Source: Acinetobacter courvalinii (GTDB lineage: Bacteria > Pseudomonadota > Gammaproteobacteria > Pseudomonadales > Moraxellaceae). Taken from it: a DNA stretch of 64,000 bases. This document shows, one piece after another, positions 20,170 to 28,765 of this stretch. A program made the translations under genes and the position numbers. Location of the stretch: the NCBI RefSeq assembly GCF_014635545.1, contig NZ_BMDA01000004.1, forward strand, positions 170,515-234,514, given 5' to 3'. The notes below the pieces were generated by a model, which searched no databases, was not told the origin of the DNA, and saw only the letters and a program-made list of their open reading frames with translations. Every line of letters begins with the position of its first letter. The stretch's first letter is position 1.

Positions 20170-21114
20170 TTAAAACTTTTTAAAGCCTTTGTTGAAACCA
20201 ATGGTTTTACGACCATTGTTATTGTTGCTATTGCCGCTTGAACGTTGCTGTGATTGATCTTGTTCATCATCACGGCGCTGTTGACGTAAATATCCACCAC
20301 GACGTGCAGCCATTGGCTTATCTGCCATACGTTCGGTACGACGTTTTGCCATGCCGAATAGACCGGTCCCTTGACGTGGTTTTAACTCGACTGATTTGGC
20401 TAAATTGTCGATATCGGTTTTATCCAGTTCCATCCAGCGACCGGTACGTAATTCACGCGGTAAAATCACCGTGCCGTAACGAGTACGTAACAAGCGGCTG
20501 ACTTTCAGGCTTTGTGATTCAAAGATACGACGTACTTCGCGGTTACGACCTTCTTTTACCACCACTTGATACCAGCGGTTGATGCCGTCACCACCAATTT
20601 CAGAGAAAGATTCAAATTTCGCAGGGCCATCTTCAAGCTCAACACCTTTGAGCATGTTGTTGCGAATTTGCGGTGTCACTTCACCCATGACACGAACCGC
20701 GTATTCACGCTCAACTTCGTTTGAAGGGTGCATTAAACGGTTGGCAAGTTCACCATCATTGGTGAATAGCAACAGACCTGTACTGTTGATGTCCAGACGA
20801 CCCACCATGACCCAGCGGTCATTGGCAATTTGAGGTAAATGATCAAATACGGTTGGGCGTTTTTCAGGGTCATTGCGTGAGCAAATTTCACCTTCTGGCT
20901 TATAGTAAATCAACACACGACGACGGATTTCGTCTTCAATCTGGAACTGTACTTTACGACCATCGATACGGAGTTCATCACCTGGTTCGATACGTTCACC
21001 GACCTGGGCAATACGACCATTGATGCTGACACGACCAGCAGCAATGACTTCCTCCATATAGCGACGCGAGCCGAGCCCGACTCTCGCTAAAACCTTTTGT
21101 AATTTTTCACTCAT
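20170..21114 (-). CDS. rluB: 23S rRNA pseudouridine synthase RluB-like
   Basis: This RsuA/RluB/RluE-family enzyme would modify the 23S rRNA site handled by RluB in E. coli (U2605). The N-terminal S4 RNA-binding domain (about residues 3-60) is followed by the catalytic domain with the nucleophilic aspartate in GRLDINSTGLLLF. The C-terminus beyond about residue 250 is a disordered basic tail with runs of Gln, Arg and Asn, ending in KGFKKF. The length is 314 residues. It lies downstream of scpA and scpB, a common neighbourhood. RluE or RsuA are less likely given that context. Confidence 0.88.
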   Translation of the reverse strand: MSEKLQKVLARVGLGSRRYMEEVIAAGRVSINGRIAQVGERIEPGDELRIDGRKVQFQIEDEIRRRVLIYYKPEGEICSRNDPEKRPTVFDHLPQIANDRWVMVGRLDINSTGLLLFTNDGELANRLMHPSNEVEREYAVRVMGEVTPQIRNNMLKGVELEDGPAKFESFSEIGGDGINRWYQVVVKEGRNREVRRIFESQSLKVSRLLRTRYGTVILPRELRTGRWMELDKTDIDNLAKSVELKPRQGTGLFGMAKRRTERMADKPMAARRGGYLRQQRRDDEQDQSQQRSSGNSNNNNGRKTIGFNKGFKKF

Positions 21115-21155
21115 GACAGCACAACCTTAGACATAATGATCAACAGTTCACCTTC

Positions 21156-21755
21156 TCAAGACTTCGGCGCATGTGCATCGAGAGCCATGAATGCTTCCTT
21201 GGCGTTCTGCAGGGGAGGCAATTGACCTAGCGAAGCTAAACCAAAAGCATTTAAAAACTGGGGCGTTGTAATCAACAACGCAGGTCTTCCGGGTAAATCT
21301 CTGAAACCGGCTTCTTTAATCCAGTTCCAGTCAAAAAGTGTTCTTAAAATCTGGCTGTTATTAGAGACACCACGAATCTGCTCAATATCGGCACGGGTTA
21401 CAGGTTGATGATAAGCAATCACTGCGACAGTTTCGAGTAATGAGGGTGATAACTTGGTCGGACGTTCCGGCCAGACTTGTGCAATGATATTGCGATATTT
21501 GGCGCGCACCTGAAAACGAAAGCCTTGCGCCGTTTCAATCAATTCAACCGAACGGCCATGCTGCAACATCGCCAGTTGCTGCACAAAGGTCCGTAATTGT
21601 TGTTTATTATATTGGTTTTGAAAGGCTTCTTTTAGACGGGCAATCGAAACTGGTGAGTCACTGGCGAACAGGATCGCTTCGATTTGTAATAAAACATCGT
21701 GATGAATGTCTTCAAGTGACAGGCTTTCATTTTGTTCTAACTGTTCTAAACTCAT
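21156..21755 (-). CDS. scpB: Segregation and condensation protein ScpB
   Basis: This winged-helix (kite) partner of ScpA and SMC in chromosome condensation has 199 residues. Family features include the stretch ALEAILF-like QIEAILFASDSPVS and the VIAYHQPVTRADIEQIRG segment. Its ATG overlaps the scpA stop as ATGA, so translation is coupled. No smc gene is in this window. Confidence 0.92.
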   Translation of the reverse strand: MSLEQLEQNESLSLEDIHHDVLLQIEAILFASDSPVSIARLKEAFQNQYNKQQLRTFVQQLAMLQHGRSVELIETAQGFRFQVRAKYRNIIAQVWPERPTKLSPSLLETVAVIAYHQPVTRADIEQIRGVSNNSQILRTLFDWNWIKEAGFRDLPGRPALLITTPQFLNAFGLASLGQLPPLQNAKEAFMALDAHAPKS

Positions 21756-22546
21756 GCGGCAATTCCCTGAATGGTCAACGGAGCTTCAATACCAGTATGA
21801 ATAATCTGGATTTTTTGCTGACGTGTGAGTTCAAGTACGGCCATAAAGGTCACCACCATCCCCATACGACCTTGCTGGGGATTTAATAATTCAATAAAAC
21901 TCAACGCTTCACCTAATGCGAGCTGGCTTTCAATAAAGGCAATCCGTTCTTCTAGCAAGACGGGTTCCTGCGCGACCACATGCGTGACCGGTTCAGGGCG
22001 GTTAAATACACAAAATAATGCATCATGTAAGGCAGCGACATCATAGCCTTCATAAATCGGTGCAATATGCCCCAGACTGACATTGGCACTAAAGGTATCG
22101 CGTTCGAAGATCGGCATTTGTCCCAATCGTTCGGCAGCCTGTTTAATCCGTAAATAGGTTTCCAGACGGTCAATCAATTCCTGTTTTGGATCTTTTTCAA
22201 ATTGATCGACAACAGCAGGTTTGGGCAATAACAGACGTGATTTCAGATCCGCCAGAAGCGCGGCCATCACCATATAATCCGCTGTCAGTTCGATATTCAA
22301 CGATTTCATACTGTCCATATAAGACAGATACTGGGTGGCAATCGGTGAAATATCCACTTGTAATAGATCAAAGCCATTTTTTTGGATCAGGTAAATCAGG
22401 AAATCCAGCGGCCCTTCAAACTGTTCCAGTAAAATTTCAAACGCGGCAGGTGGAATATACAAATCTTCAGGTATGACTTCTTGCCACTCGTCAAGCACGC
22501 GAATGGAAGGAGTGGACTCCAAAGTTTGGGGGAGAATTTGGTTCAT
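21752..22546 (-). CDS. scpA: Segregation and condensation protein ScpA (kleisin)
   Basis: This 264-residue kleisin bridges SMC heads and ScpB. The typical opening FEGPLDFLIYLIQKNGFDLLQV is recognisable around residues 43-65, followed by the YLSYMDSMKSLNIELTADYMVMAA helix. The first 40 residues form an extra N-terminal segment with low conservation. It is the first gene of scpA-scpB-rluB and is divergent from an acetyltransferase gene across 246 bases that should carry both promoters. Confidence 0.9.
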   Translation of the reverse strand: MNQILPQTLESTPSIRVLDEWQEVIPEDLYIPPAAFEILLEQFEGPLDFLIYLIQKNGFDLLQVDISPIATQYLSYMDSMKSLNIELTADYMVMAALLADLKSRLLLPKPAVVDQFEKDPKQELIDRLETYLRIKQAAERLGQMPIFERDTFSANVSLGHIAPIYEGYDVAALHDALFCVFNRPEPVTHVVAQEPVLLEERIAFIESQLALGEALSFIELLNPQQGRMGMVVTFMAVLELTRQQKIQIIHTGIEAPLTIQGIAA

Positions 22547-22792
22547 TACCGTTATAAGCCACGCGAATTTTCAAAAGCATGAAAAGATATAATTTTTGTG
22601 CAAGAAAGGCACATGCTACCAAGAGCACGCTCATTCTACTCGAAAACCCAAATTTAATAAATTGCTGACTTACAAAAACCTTAAACTTCTCAGGGTATTT
22701 TTCCTATTTATGTAGGATCAGCTAGGTCAGCTAAAAAACTTATGCTTAAATGAGCAGCGAAAATCATGTTTGCTTCTTAATTATAAATTGCC

Positions 22793-23509
22793 ATGAAAAA
22801 ATATTTAAAAACGCAACAAAATCCGTTTGGACAAAGTGTTGGCTTTGCCATTGATCATCAGCCCTGTCTACCCATTGAGCAAAATCTGACGGGGCAATAC
22901 GTTCAACTGCTTCATATTGACGGTGAAATTTCCGATCAGGCTGCAACTGAAATCTGGCAGGCTGTAGAAACTGAGCCTGATGCGGCATGCTGGACCTATT
23001 TACCTTATTCTGCGCCAGAGAGCAAAACACAACTAAAACAAAGCTTAGATGATTTATTTGGCTTTCAGGGTTCCACCCATTTTCTGATTGAAGTGGATGG
23101 CAAAGTTCAGGGCTGGATTGCGCTATTGAACCCACGATTAAACTATGGAGCGATTGAAATCGGTAATGTGTACTACTCACATCAGATGAAAAAATCCAAA
23201 GCCTCGACGGAAACCATATTTTTATTGTTACAACAATGCTTCAAACAGGGCTTTAGACGGGTAGAGTGGAAATGTGATGACTGCAATGCACCCTCTAAAG
23301 CAGCGGCTTTACGCTTTGGTTTTCAATATGAGGGGCTATTCCGCCAAGACCGCATCACTAAAGGCCGTAACCGTAATACTGCATGGTTCTCAATCATTGA
23401 TGAGGAGTGGCCGACACTGCAACAATGCTACTTACAGTGGTTAAATCCATCAAATTTTGATGCACAGGGATTCCAGAAACAGCGATTATCAGACTTTTTT
23501 GAAATCTGA
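22793..23509 (+). CDS. GNAT-family N-acetyltransferase (RimJ/RimL-like)
   Basis: This 238-residue protein belongs to the acetyltransferase_3 branch of GNAT enzymes, which move an acetyl group from acetyl-CoA to amines. Recognisable landmarks are YVQLLHIDG near the start, AIEIGNVYYSHQM in the central strands, VEWKCDDCNAPSKAAALRFGF as the CoA-binding and C-terminal motif, and FRQDRITKGRNRNTAWFSII. The substrate is unknown. It may act on small molecules rather than ribosomal proteins. A single gene, it has no obvious strong ribosome-binding site. Confidence 0.85.
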   Translation: MKKYLKTQQNPFGQSVGFAIDHQPCLPIEQNLTGQYVQLLHIDGEISDQAATEIWQAVETEPDAACWTYLPYSAPESKTQLKQSLDDLFGFQGSTHFLIEVDGKVQGWIALLNPRLNYGAIEIGNVYYSHQMKKSKASTETIFLLLQQCFKQGFRRVEWKCDDCNAPSKAAALRFGFQYEGLFRQDRITKGRNRNTAWFSIIDEEWPTLQQCYLQWLNPSNFDAQGFQKQRLSDFFEI

Positions 23510-23556
23510 GTTGTTGTTCGTCGTTTTAATGAGAAATATTGCGGTATATCACTTCA

Positions 23557-24009
23557 ATGAAAAGAAAAATAATTGTTGGCCTGATGCTGACCTTACCGAT
23601 TGTTCTGATCGGAAGTTTTTTTGTCTGGAACAATCCTTCTGTTCAAAAAGAACTGTTAAGGCAGTATTTAGGCAGATTGATCGTCAGCAAGATTAATCAT
23701 CGCGCCAACCCGACGGCTTCGAAGTGGAAAATGGATATTCACGCCGTTAATTCCTACCCGAAGATTAGGGTGAAGATGAAATTACGAGGTGAAGGTCATA
23801 ACCCGGTCAGCGCTGCGCAGCTTCAGCAGCAAAGCTGTATCTTTCTAAAAAACTTTCAGACGCTTAAACAAAGCACAAGAACCAAGGTGTATGGGCTTTT
23901 AATTGAAGATCGGCTGTCATTTGAAATCGAAATTTTTAATATGTCTGGCCAGAACATACAAAGTACCCAGCAAGTTCTGGCGCAATGTCCAAACTTTCCC
24001 TATGCCTAA
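23557..24009 (+). CDS. Small membrane-anchored protein of unknown function
   Basis: I do not recognise this 150-residue protein. It starts with MKRK and a hydrophobic segment (about 5-24), either an uncleaved anchor or a signal peptide, followed by a basic domain with two cysteines (near 95 and 145). The open frame begins at a TTG six codons upstream; I prefer the ATG at 23557 because of the MKRK start. It lies 47 bases after the acetyltransferase gene in the same direction and may be co-transcribed. Confidence 0.6.
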   Translation: MKRKIIVGLMLTLPIVLIGSFFVWNNPSVQKELLRQYLGRLIVSKINHRANPTASKWKMDIHAVNSYPKIRVKMKLRGEGHNPVSAAQLQQQSCIFLKNFQTLKQSTRTKVYGLLIEDRLSFEIEIFNMSGQNIQSTQQVLAQCPNFPYA

Positions 24010-24038
24010 GCTTGGGAGAAGAGAGCGGGTGTCAGTCC

Positions 24039-24656
24039 TTATTCAAAAGCACTGACATCACCGACACCACGACGCACAATTTCAGGATTCTCTCCTGACA
24101 GGTCGACAATACTGGTGGTTGATAAGGTCCCGAAACCACTGTCAATAAACACATCAATACGTTTACCCAACTGGTTTTCAATATCGTATGGATCATCCAG
24201 TGGGTCTTTCTGATCTGGCAAAATTAAAGTACTGGTCAGTAACGGTTCACCGAGTTCTTTTAATAAAGCTTGCGCAACAGGATTACTAGGAATACGCAGG
24301 CCAATGGTTTTTTTCTTCGGATGCATTAAACGTTTTGGTACTTCGCTGGTCGCCGGCAAAATAAACGTGGTGACAGCAGGTGTATTATTTTTTAATAAAC
24401 GATACATGGCATTATCGACTTTGGCATAGGTCGCAATGTCAGAGAGGTCACAGCACATAATGGCATATTGATGCTTTGGCCCCAGACCACGAATTTGTGC
24501 AATACGTTCCATCGCATTTTTATTTCCGATCTGACAACCGATGGCGTAGGCCGCATCGGTCGGATAAATCACCACATCCCCAGCACGAATACGTTCCACT
24601 GCTTGTGTGATTAAGCGTGCCTGTGGATTTTCGGGATGAATATGTAAATGCAACAT
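24039..24656 (-). CDS. L-threonylcarbamoyladenylate synthase-family protein, YciO type
   Basis: This 205-residue protein has the YrdC/Sua5/YciO fold, which binds ATP and nucleic acid and, in TsaC, makes threonylcarbamoyl-AMP for tRNA t6A. The segments VVIYPTDAAYAIGCQ, IAQIRGLGPKHQYAIMC and TIGLRIPSNPVAQALL match the YciO branch, whose role is less certain than that of TsaC. A GGGAG lies seven bases before the ATG. It is encoded downstream of epmC on the same strand, 87 bases away. Confidence 0.85.
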   Translation of the reverse strand: MLHLHIHPENPQARLITQAVERIRAGDVVIYPTDAAYAIGCQIGNKNAMERIAQIRGLGPKHQYAIMCCDLSDIATYAKVDNAMYRLLKNNTPAVTTFILPATSEVPKRLMHPKKKTIGLRIPSNPVAQALLKELGEPLLTSTLILPDQKDPLDDPYDIENQLGKRIDVFIDSGFGTLSTTSIVDLSGENPEIVRRGVGDVSAFE

Positions 24657-24743
24657 CTTTGAACTCCCTGATCTATATGGCTAATTTGAGTATGAAGCGG
24701 GTTGCGGTCAAGTTGCAAGCATTAGATGTGACAATTTTGTCCT

Positions 24744-25406
24744 TTAATCAAGGTCTTCACGTTTAAATTCATCGAGTTGTAACGGTCGGCCATGACGGGT
24801 ACATAGACAGATGTAATGAATAAAATGCGCAGCATCGCGTGGTAACTTGGCTTCACCTGAAAAATAATCTTGTAGCTGAGCAAAGACATGATCTTTAAAT
24901 TGCTGACCATTACCGCCATCGCCGGTCAAGTTATCTAAAGAGACACGGAACTTCCGGCCAAAAGCCTTTGCAAACAACCATTCAATGGCTTGTGGCTTGA
25001 TTTCAACCTGCTCAAACAGCGCTTGTTGTTCAGCAGTTCGACCATCTGGCGCATACCAGTATCCCAGATCCGGGAGTAGGCGACGCTGTGCACCAGAGAT
25101 GCTCCAGTGACTAATTTCATGCAGGGCACTATTAAAGAAACCGTGGGCAAACTGGATTCTTGCAGGCTGTCCATTTTCCGCCGGGAAATATTCTGGTTCA
25201 AAATCACCTTTAACTAGTGTGACATTATGGTGGGAAAACCAGTGATTAAAGTGTAAAATAAGCCAATCGACCTGTTCTGGTTCTGATGTTAACTTTTGCC
25301 AAGATGAGCGTTGCACTTGATCTGGCGTTAATGCAGGAGCAGAGGTTGAATGGGTGCTTACAAGTAATGAAGTTGTTACTTCAAGTTGCGGCTGCAACAG
25401 GTGCAT
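24744..25406 (-). CDS. epmC: Elongation factor P hydroxylase EpmC
   Basis: EpmC hydroxylates the beta-lysylated lysine of elongation factor P, the last step of a modification that helps ribosomes pass polyproline stretches. The 220-residue protein aligns by eye with E. coli YfcM: KGDFEPEYFPA, FAHGFFNSALHEISHW with metal ligands around H96 and H100, LPDLGYWYAPDGR and VEIKPQAIEWLF. It carries about 35 extra N-terminal residues, so the true start may be internal, although no better start codon with a ribosome-binding site is visible. EpmA and EpmB are not in this window. Confidence 0.88.
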   Translation of the reverse strand: MHLLQPQLEVTTSLLVSTHSTSAPALTPDQVQRSSWQKLTSEPEQVDWLILHFNHWFSHHNVTLVKGDFEPEYFPAENGQPARIQFAHGFFNSALHEISHWSISGAQRRLLPDLGYWYAPDGRTAEQQALFEQVEIKPQAIEWLFAKAFGRKFRVSLDNLTGDGGNGQQFKDHVFAQLQDYFSGEAKLPRDAAHFIHYICLCTRHGRPLQLDEFKREDLD

Positions 25407-25460
25407 TGCTTAATTTACCCCGAGTTCTGTCTAAAGAAGTGCAAAATTGTATCTTAATCT

Positions 25461-25489
25461 TTGACAGAGTACCGATGAATTTGTAGAAT
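25461..25489 (+). promoter_or_regulatory. Sigma-70 promoter of yceD-rpmF
   Basis: A perfect TTGACA (25461-25466) and TAGAAT (25484-25489) are separated by exactly 17 bases. The predicted transcript would start near 25496, only about seven bases before the yceD ATG, so the mRNA would be almost leaderless. Confidence 0.75.
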
Positions 25490-25502
25490 TGCCGCCTTAA
25501 TT

Positions 25503-26063
25503 ATGTCAGCAAATACCTTTCCGGCACAGATTGAGCCGTTTAAATGGGCTGAACAGGGCTTTACATGGTCAGGCACACTGCCATTGTCTCGCTTTGCTCG
25601 TATCGCTCGTGAAGCTGTTGGATCAATTAATGATCGATTGATCAACGTAGACTGTAAGCTATCAATGGATGCATATCATCGCATTGTATGGCTGGATGGA
25701 CGTATTGAAACGAAAGTTCCAATGGAATGCCAGCGTTGTCTGGATACTGTTGAAACTGAACTTGTTTCAGATTTTCATTTGGCCTTGATCGATGATGAGT
25801 CACTGATAGAGCGCTTGGATGAGGATGCTGATTTCATCGTTTTAGGTGAAAGCGAGTCTTCGAAAAAAGGTGATTTTGATACACCTGCTTCGATTGATTT
25901 GCTCGCACTACTAGAAGATGAACTGTTATTGTTGATGCCTTTATCTCCCAAGCATGATGTTTGTGAGCATAAGCATCGACCTGCCATTCAGGACGTTGTC
26001 GAAGAGAAACGGGATAATCCGTTTGATGTTTTGGCAAGTTTGAAGGGTAAACTTAACTCATAA
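25503..26063 (+). CDS. yceD: YceD/DUF177 family protein (23S rRNA accumulation protein)
   Basis: YceD is a conserved partner gene of rpmF and is needed for normal 23S rRNA levels in E. coli and plants. The 186-residue protein has the family cysteines in MECQRCLDTVE (about residue 80) and later Cys/His residues (HDVCEHKH), suggesting a metal site. The N-terminus MSANTFPAQIEPFKWAEQGF lines up with E. coli YceD, which supports the ATG at 25503 despite the absence of any ribosome-binding site. Seventy-five bases separate it from rpmF. Confidence 0.88.
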   Translation: MSANTFPAQIEPFKWAEQGFTWSGTLPLSRFARIAREAVGSINDRLINVDCKLSMDAYHRIVWLDGRIETKVPMECQRCLDTVETELVSDFHLALIDDESLIERLDEDADFIVLGESESSKKGDFDTPASIDLLALLEDELLLLMPLSPKHDVCEHKHRPAIQDVVEEKRDNPFDVLASLKGKLNS

Positions 26064-26138
26064 TTTGTGATATAATGTTGAGTTAAGACAACTGAATTTG
26101 TTTCTGATCCATTTTTTCGATCTTTGTAAGGAGCCATC

Positions 26139-26324
26139 ATGGCCGTTCAGCAAAACCGTAAAAGTCGCTCTCGCCGTGACATGCGCCGTTCACATGACGC
26201 TTTAACCGAGAATGCATTATCTGTAGACCAAACTACGGGTGAAACTCATCGTCGTCACCACGTGACTAAAGATGGTATCTACCGTGGTCGTCAATTATTC
26301 GCTAAAGCAGCTGATGCTGAATAA
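26139..26324 (+). CDS. rpmF: 50S ribosomal protein L32
   Basis: This 61-residue basic protein begins [21 protein letters not shown], which is diagnostic for L32. A strong AAGGAG precedes the ATG. It lacks the zinc-binding cysteine pairs found in some L32 proteins, as in E. coli. In enterobacteria, plsX and fabH lie between rpmF and fabD; here fabD follows directly after a terminator. Confidence 0.96.
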   Translation: MAVQQNRKSRSRRDMRRSHDALTENALSVDQTTGETHRRHHVTKDGIYRGRQLFAKAADAE

Positions 26325-26362
26325 TTGAACCATATGCATTAAGCGTTAGCTTAAAGTATAGA

Positions 26363-26390
26363 AAAAATGGGAGCGAAAGCTCCCTTTTTT
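26363..26390 (+). terminator. Intrinsic terminator after rpmF
   Basis: GGGAGC and GCTCCC (26369-26374 and 26379-26384) close a GAAA tetraloop and are followed by six T. An A-run on the left makes it partly bidirectional. Confidence 0.9.
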
Positions 26391-26521
26391 GTTGTTTTTC
26401 GCAATTAAAAAACGATTTAATCAATGGTAAATTGCCGCATCGGAAAAGAGTCTGTTGTCATTCTCATGTAGAATCATGCATGTTGATGAAATTGGCGATA
26501 GACCATTTTAAGGATTTTTAT

Positions 26522-27508
26522 ATGTCGACTAAGCGACTTGAGCAGGCTGCTCAAGCAACAAAAACAGCATTTGTTTTTCCTGGTCAGGGTTCACAAAAAG
26601 CAGGTATGTTGGCTGAACTTGCAGAGCAATTTAGTGTCGTTCAAGACACATTTGCAGAAGCATCGGCAGCACTTGGTTTTGATCTTTGGCATATTGCCCA
26701 GAGCGGTGAAGGTTTAGACCAGACTGAAAACACCCAGCCTGTGTTATTAACTGCAAGTATTGCCTTATGGCGTGTGTGGTTAGAACTGGGTGGAATTGTG
26801 CCAAAGTACCTTGCTGGGCACTCTTTAGGGGAATACAGTGCGCTTGTTGCAGCAGAAGCCATGACTTTAGCTGATGCGGTTAAACTGGTTCATTTACGCG
26901 GTCAATTAATGCAGAGCGCTGTTCCTCAAGGCGAAGGCGCAATGGCAGCAATTCTTGGCTTGGCAGATGACAAAGTGGTTGAACTTTGTGAAAAGGTCTC
27001 TGCTGCGGGTCAAGGTTCTGTTGAAGCTGCAAATTACAATGCACAGGGACAGGTTGTGATTGCGGGTAGTGCTGCATTGGTTCAGCAAGTGATGGCTGAA
27101 GCAAAAGAGCAGTCAGGTAAAGCGATTGCATTGCCAGTTTCAGTGCCTTCACATTGTACCTTGATGAAGCCGGCAGCAGAAAAGTTTGCTGAAGCTTTGG
27201 AACAAACTGCCATTGAGCTACCATGCCTTCCTGTAATACAAAATGTCAACGCGGAAATCGCGACAGATGTTGCGCAGTTACGTCAGGCCTTAACAGCCCA
27301 ATTGTACCAGTCGGTTCAATGGACACGGACCATGCAATATCTGCAAGATCAGGGAATCCAGTACATGGTTGAATGTGGACCAGGGACTGTGCTCAGCAAT
27401 CTTGCCAAGCGATTACCGAACATAGAAAAAGCATTTGCCATTGATAGCAAAGCACGTATGGAAGATGCCCTAAACGCAGTGTTAGTGGCAGAAGGAAAAA
27501 TTGCATGA
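26522..27508 (+). CDS. fabD: Malonyl-CoA:ACP transacylase FabD
   Basis: FabD loads malonyl groups onto acyl carrier protein, feeding fatty-acid elongation. The GQGSQ oxyanion motif and the catalytic serine in GHSLGEYSALVAA (S101) are present. The frame is open further upstream, but the ATG at 26522 has AAGGA seven bases before it and leaves a short nine-residue extension relative to E. coli, giving 328 residues. Its stop overlaps the fabG start by four bases. Confidence 0.95.
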   Translation: MSTKRLEQAAQATKTAFVFPGQGSQKAGMLAELAEQFSVVQDTFAEASAALGFDLWHIAQSGEGLDQTENTQPVLLTASIALWRVWLELGGIVPKYLAGHSLGEYSALVAAEAMTLADAVKLVHLRGQLMQSAVPQGEGAMAAILGLADDKVVELCEKVSAAGQGSVEAANYNAQGQVVIAGSAALVQQVMAEAKEQSGKAIALPVSVPSHCTLMKPAAEKFAEALEQTAIELPCLPVIQNVNAEIATDVAQLRQALTAQLYQSVQWTRTMQYLQDQGIQYMVECGPGTVLSNLAKRLPNIEKAFAIDSKARMEDALNAVLVAEGKIA

Positions 27509-28239
27509 CACAACAACGAAAAGTTGCGTTAGTGACAGGAGCAAGCCGCGGTATTGGCGCTGCAATTGCACAGCAACTCATTCAAGACGGTTTTTTTGTG
27601 GTTGGCACCGCAACTTCTGAAGCAGGCGCGCAAAAGCTGACAGAAAGCTTTGCTGAACATGGTGCAGGTGCTGTACTCGATGTGCGTGATGGTGCTGCGA
27701 TTGATGCACTGGTTTCAGATATCGAACAAAAATATGGTTCGGTGCTGGTATTGGTTAACAATGCAGGCATTACCAAAGATAATTTGTTGCTGCGTATGTC
27801 GGAAGATGACTGGGATGACATTCTCAATATTCATCTGAAAGCGGTATACCGCTTATCTAAGCGTGTATTGAAAGGCATGACCAAAGCACGTTTCGGCCGC
27901 ATTATTAATATTAGTTCAGTGGTTGCTCATTTTGCCAATCCTGGACAAGCGAACTACTCGGCAGCGAAAGCAGGGATTGAAGCATTCAGTCGTAGCTTGG
28001 CAAAAGAGATGGGGAGCCGTCAGATTACAGTGAACAGTGTTGCACCTGGTTTCATTGCCACTGAAATGACTGATCAGTTAAGCGAAGAGATTCGTAAAAA
28101 AATGACTGATCAAGTAGCTTTAAATCGTCTAGGCGAACCTCAAGATATTGCTGATGCAGTGAGTTTCCTTGCCAGCGATAAGGCGAGTTACATTACTGGT
28201 ACAGTTTTACACGTAAATGGTGGTCTATACATGGCCTAA
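27505..28239 (+). CDS. fabG: 3-oxoacyl-ACP reductase FabG
   Basis: This NADPH-dependent short-chain dehydrogenase reduces 3-ketoacyl-ACP. The cofactor motif TGASRGIG is at residues 12-19, NNAG is near 87, and the catalytic Ser-Tyr-Lys lie in INISSVV and NYSAAKAG. The length of 244 residues is standard, and the C-terminal ITGTVLHVNGGLYMA is diagnostic. It is translationally coupled to fabD; acpP follows after 86 bases, which could hold its own promoter. Confidence 0.96.
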   Translation: MTQQRKVALVTGASRGIGAAIAQQLIQDGFFVVGTATSEAGAQKLTESFAEHGAGAVLDVRDGAAIDALVSDIEQKYGSVLVLVNNAGITKDNLLLRMSEDDWDDILNIHLKAVYRLSKRVLKGMTKARFGRIINISSVVAHFANPGQANYSAAKAGIEAFSRSLAKEMGSRQITVNSVAPGFIATEMTDQLSEEIRKKMTDQVALNRLGEPQDIADAVSFLASDKASYITGTVLHVNGGLYMA

Positions 28240-28325
28240 CTGGCGATGTATAAACTTTTAAAAATTTTTATATTCAATTAAACTAGTGGCAAATTAAAAC
28301 GCCACAAGCAATGAGGAGAATTCCT

Positions 28326-28562
28326 GTGAGCGATATCGAACAACGCATCAAACAAGCTGTAGCTGAACAATTAGGTATGCGTGCTGAAGAGATTAAAAAC
28401 GAAGCATCTTTCATGGATGACTTAGGTGCTGACTCTTTAGATTTGGTTGAACTTGTAATGTCTTTCGAAAACGATTTTGACATCACGATTCCAGATGAAG
28501 ATTCAAATGAAATCACAACTGTTCAATCTGCAATCGATTACGTAACTAAGAAACTTGCTTAA
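28326..28562 (+). CDS. acpP: Acyl carrier protein AcpP
   Basis: This 78-residue acidic carrier has the phosphopantetheine attachment serine S37 in [10 protein letters not shown]. Translation starts at GTG 28326, eight bases after a strong GAGGAG; an in-frame ATG at 28311 overlaps that site and is unlikely. It carries the growing chains used by FabD, FabG and FabB, all encoded in this window, and its malonyl form is the BioC substrate. Confidence 0.97.
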   Translation: MSDIEQRIKQAVAEQLGMRAEEIKNEASFMDDLGADSLDLVELVMSFENDFDITIPDEDSNEITTVQSAIDYVTKKLA

Positions 28563-28576
28563 TCAGCTTGCATGAT

Positions 28577-28604
28577 AAAAAAGCCACCGTCAGGTGGCTT
28601 TTTT
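28577..28604. terminator. Intrinsic terminator after acpP
   Basis: GCCACC (28583-28588) and GGTGGC (28593-28598) close a GTCA loop, with six A before and six T after. Confidence 0.92.
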
Positions 28605-28765
28605 ATGGGCTATTGAACAAGAGCAGAAAATATCCTGAGTTTTAGTGGATATACATATATTTACAAGACCGCTTTAAATTGAAACTCGAGTGATTATTTT
28701 TTTCGGTATAACTAAAGTAAGTCTATTTTGACGATTTGAGATTAATAATTACAGAGGTAATAACA

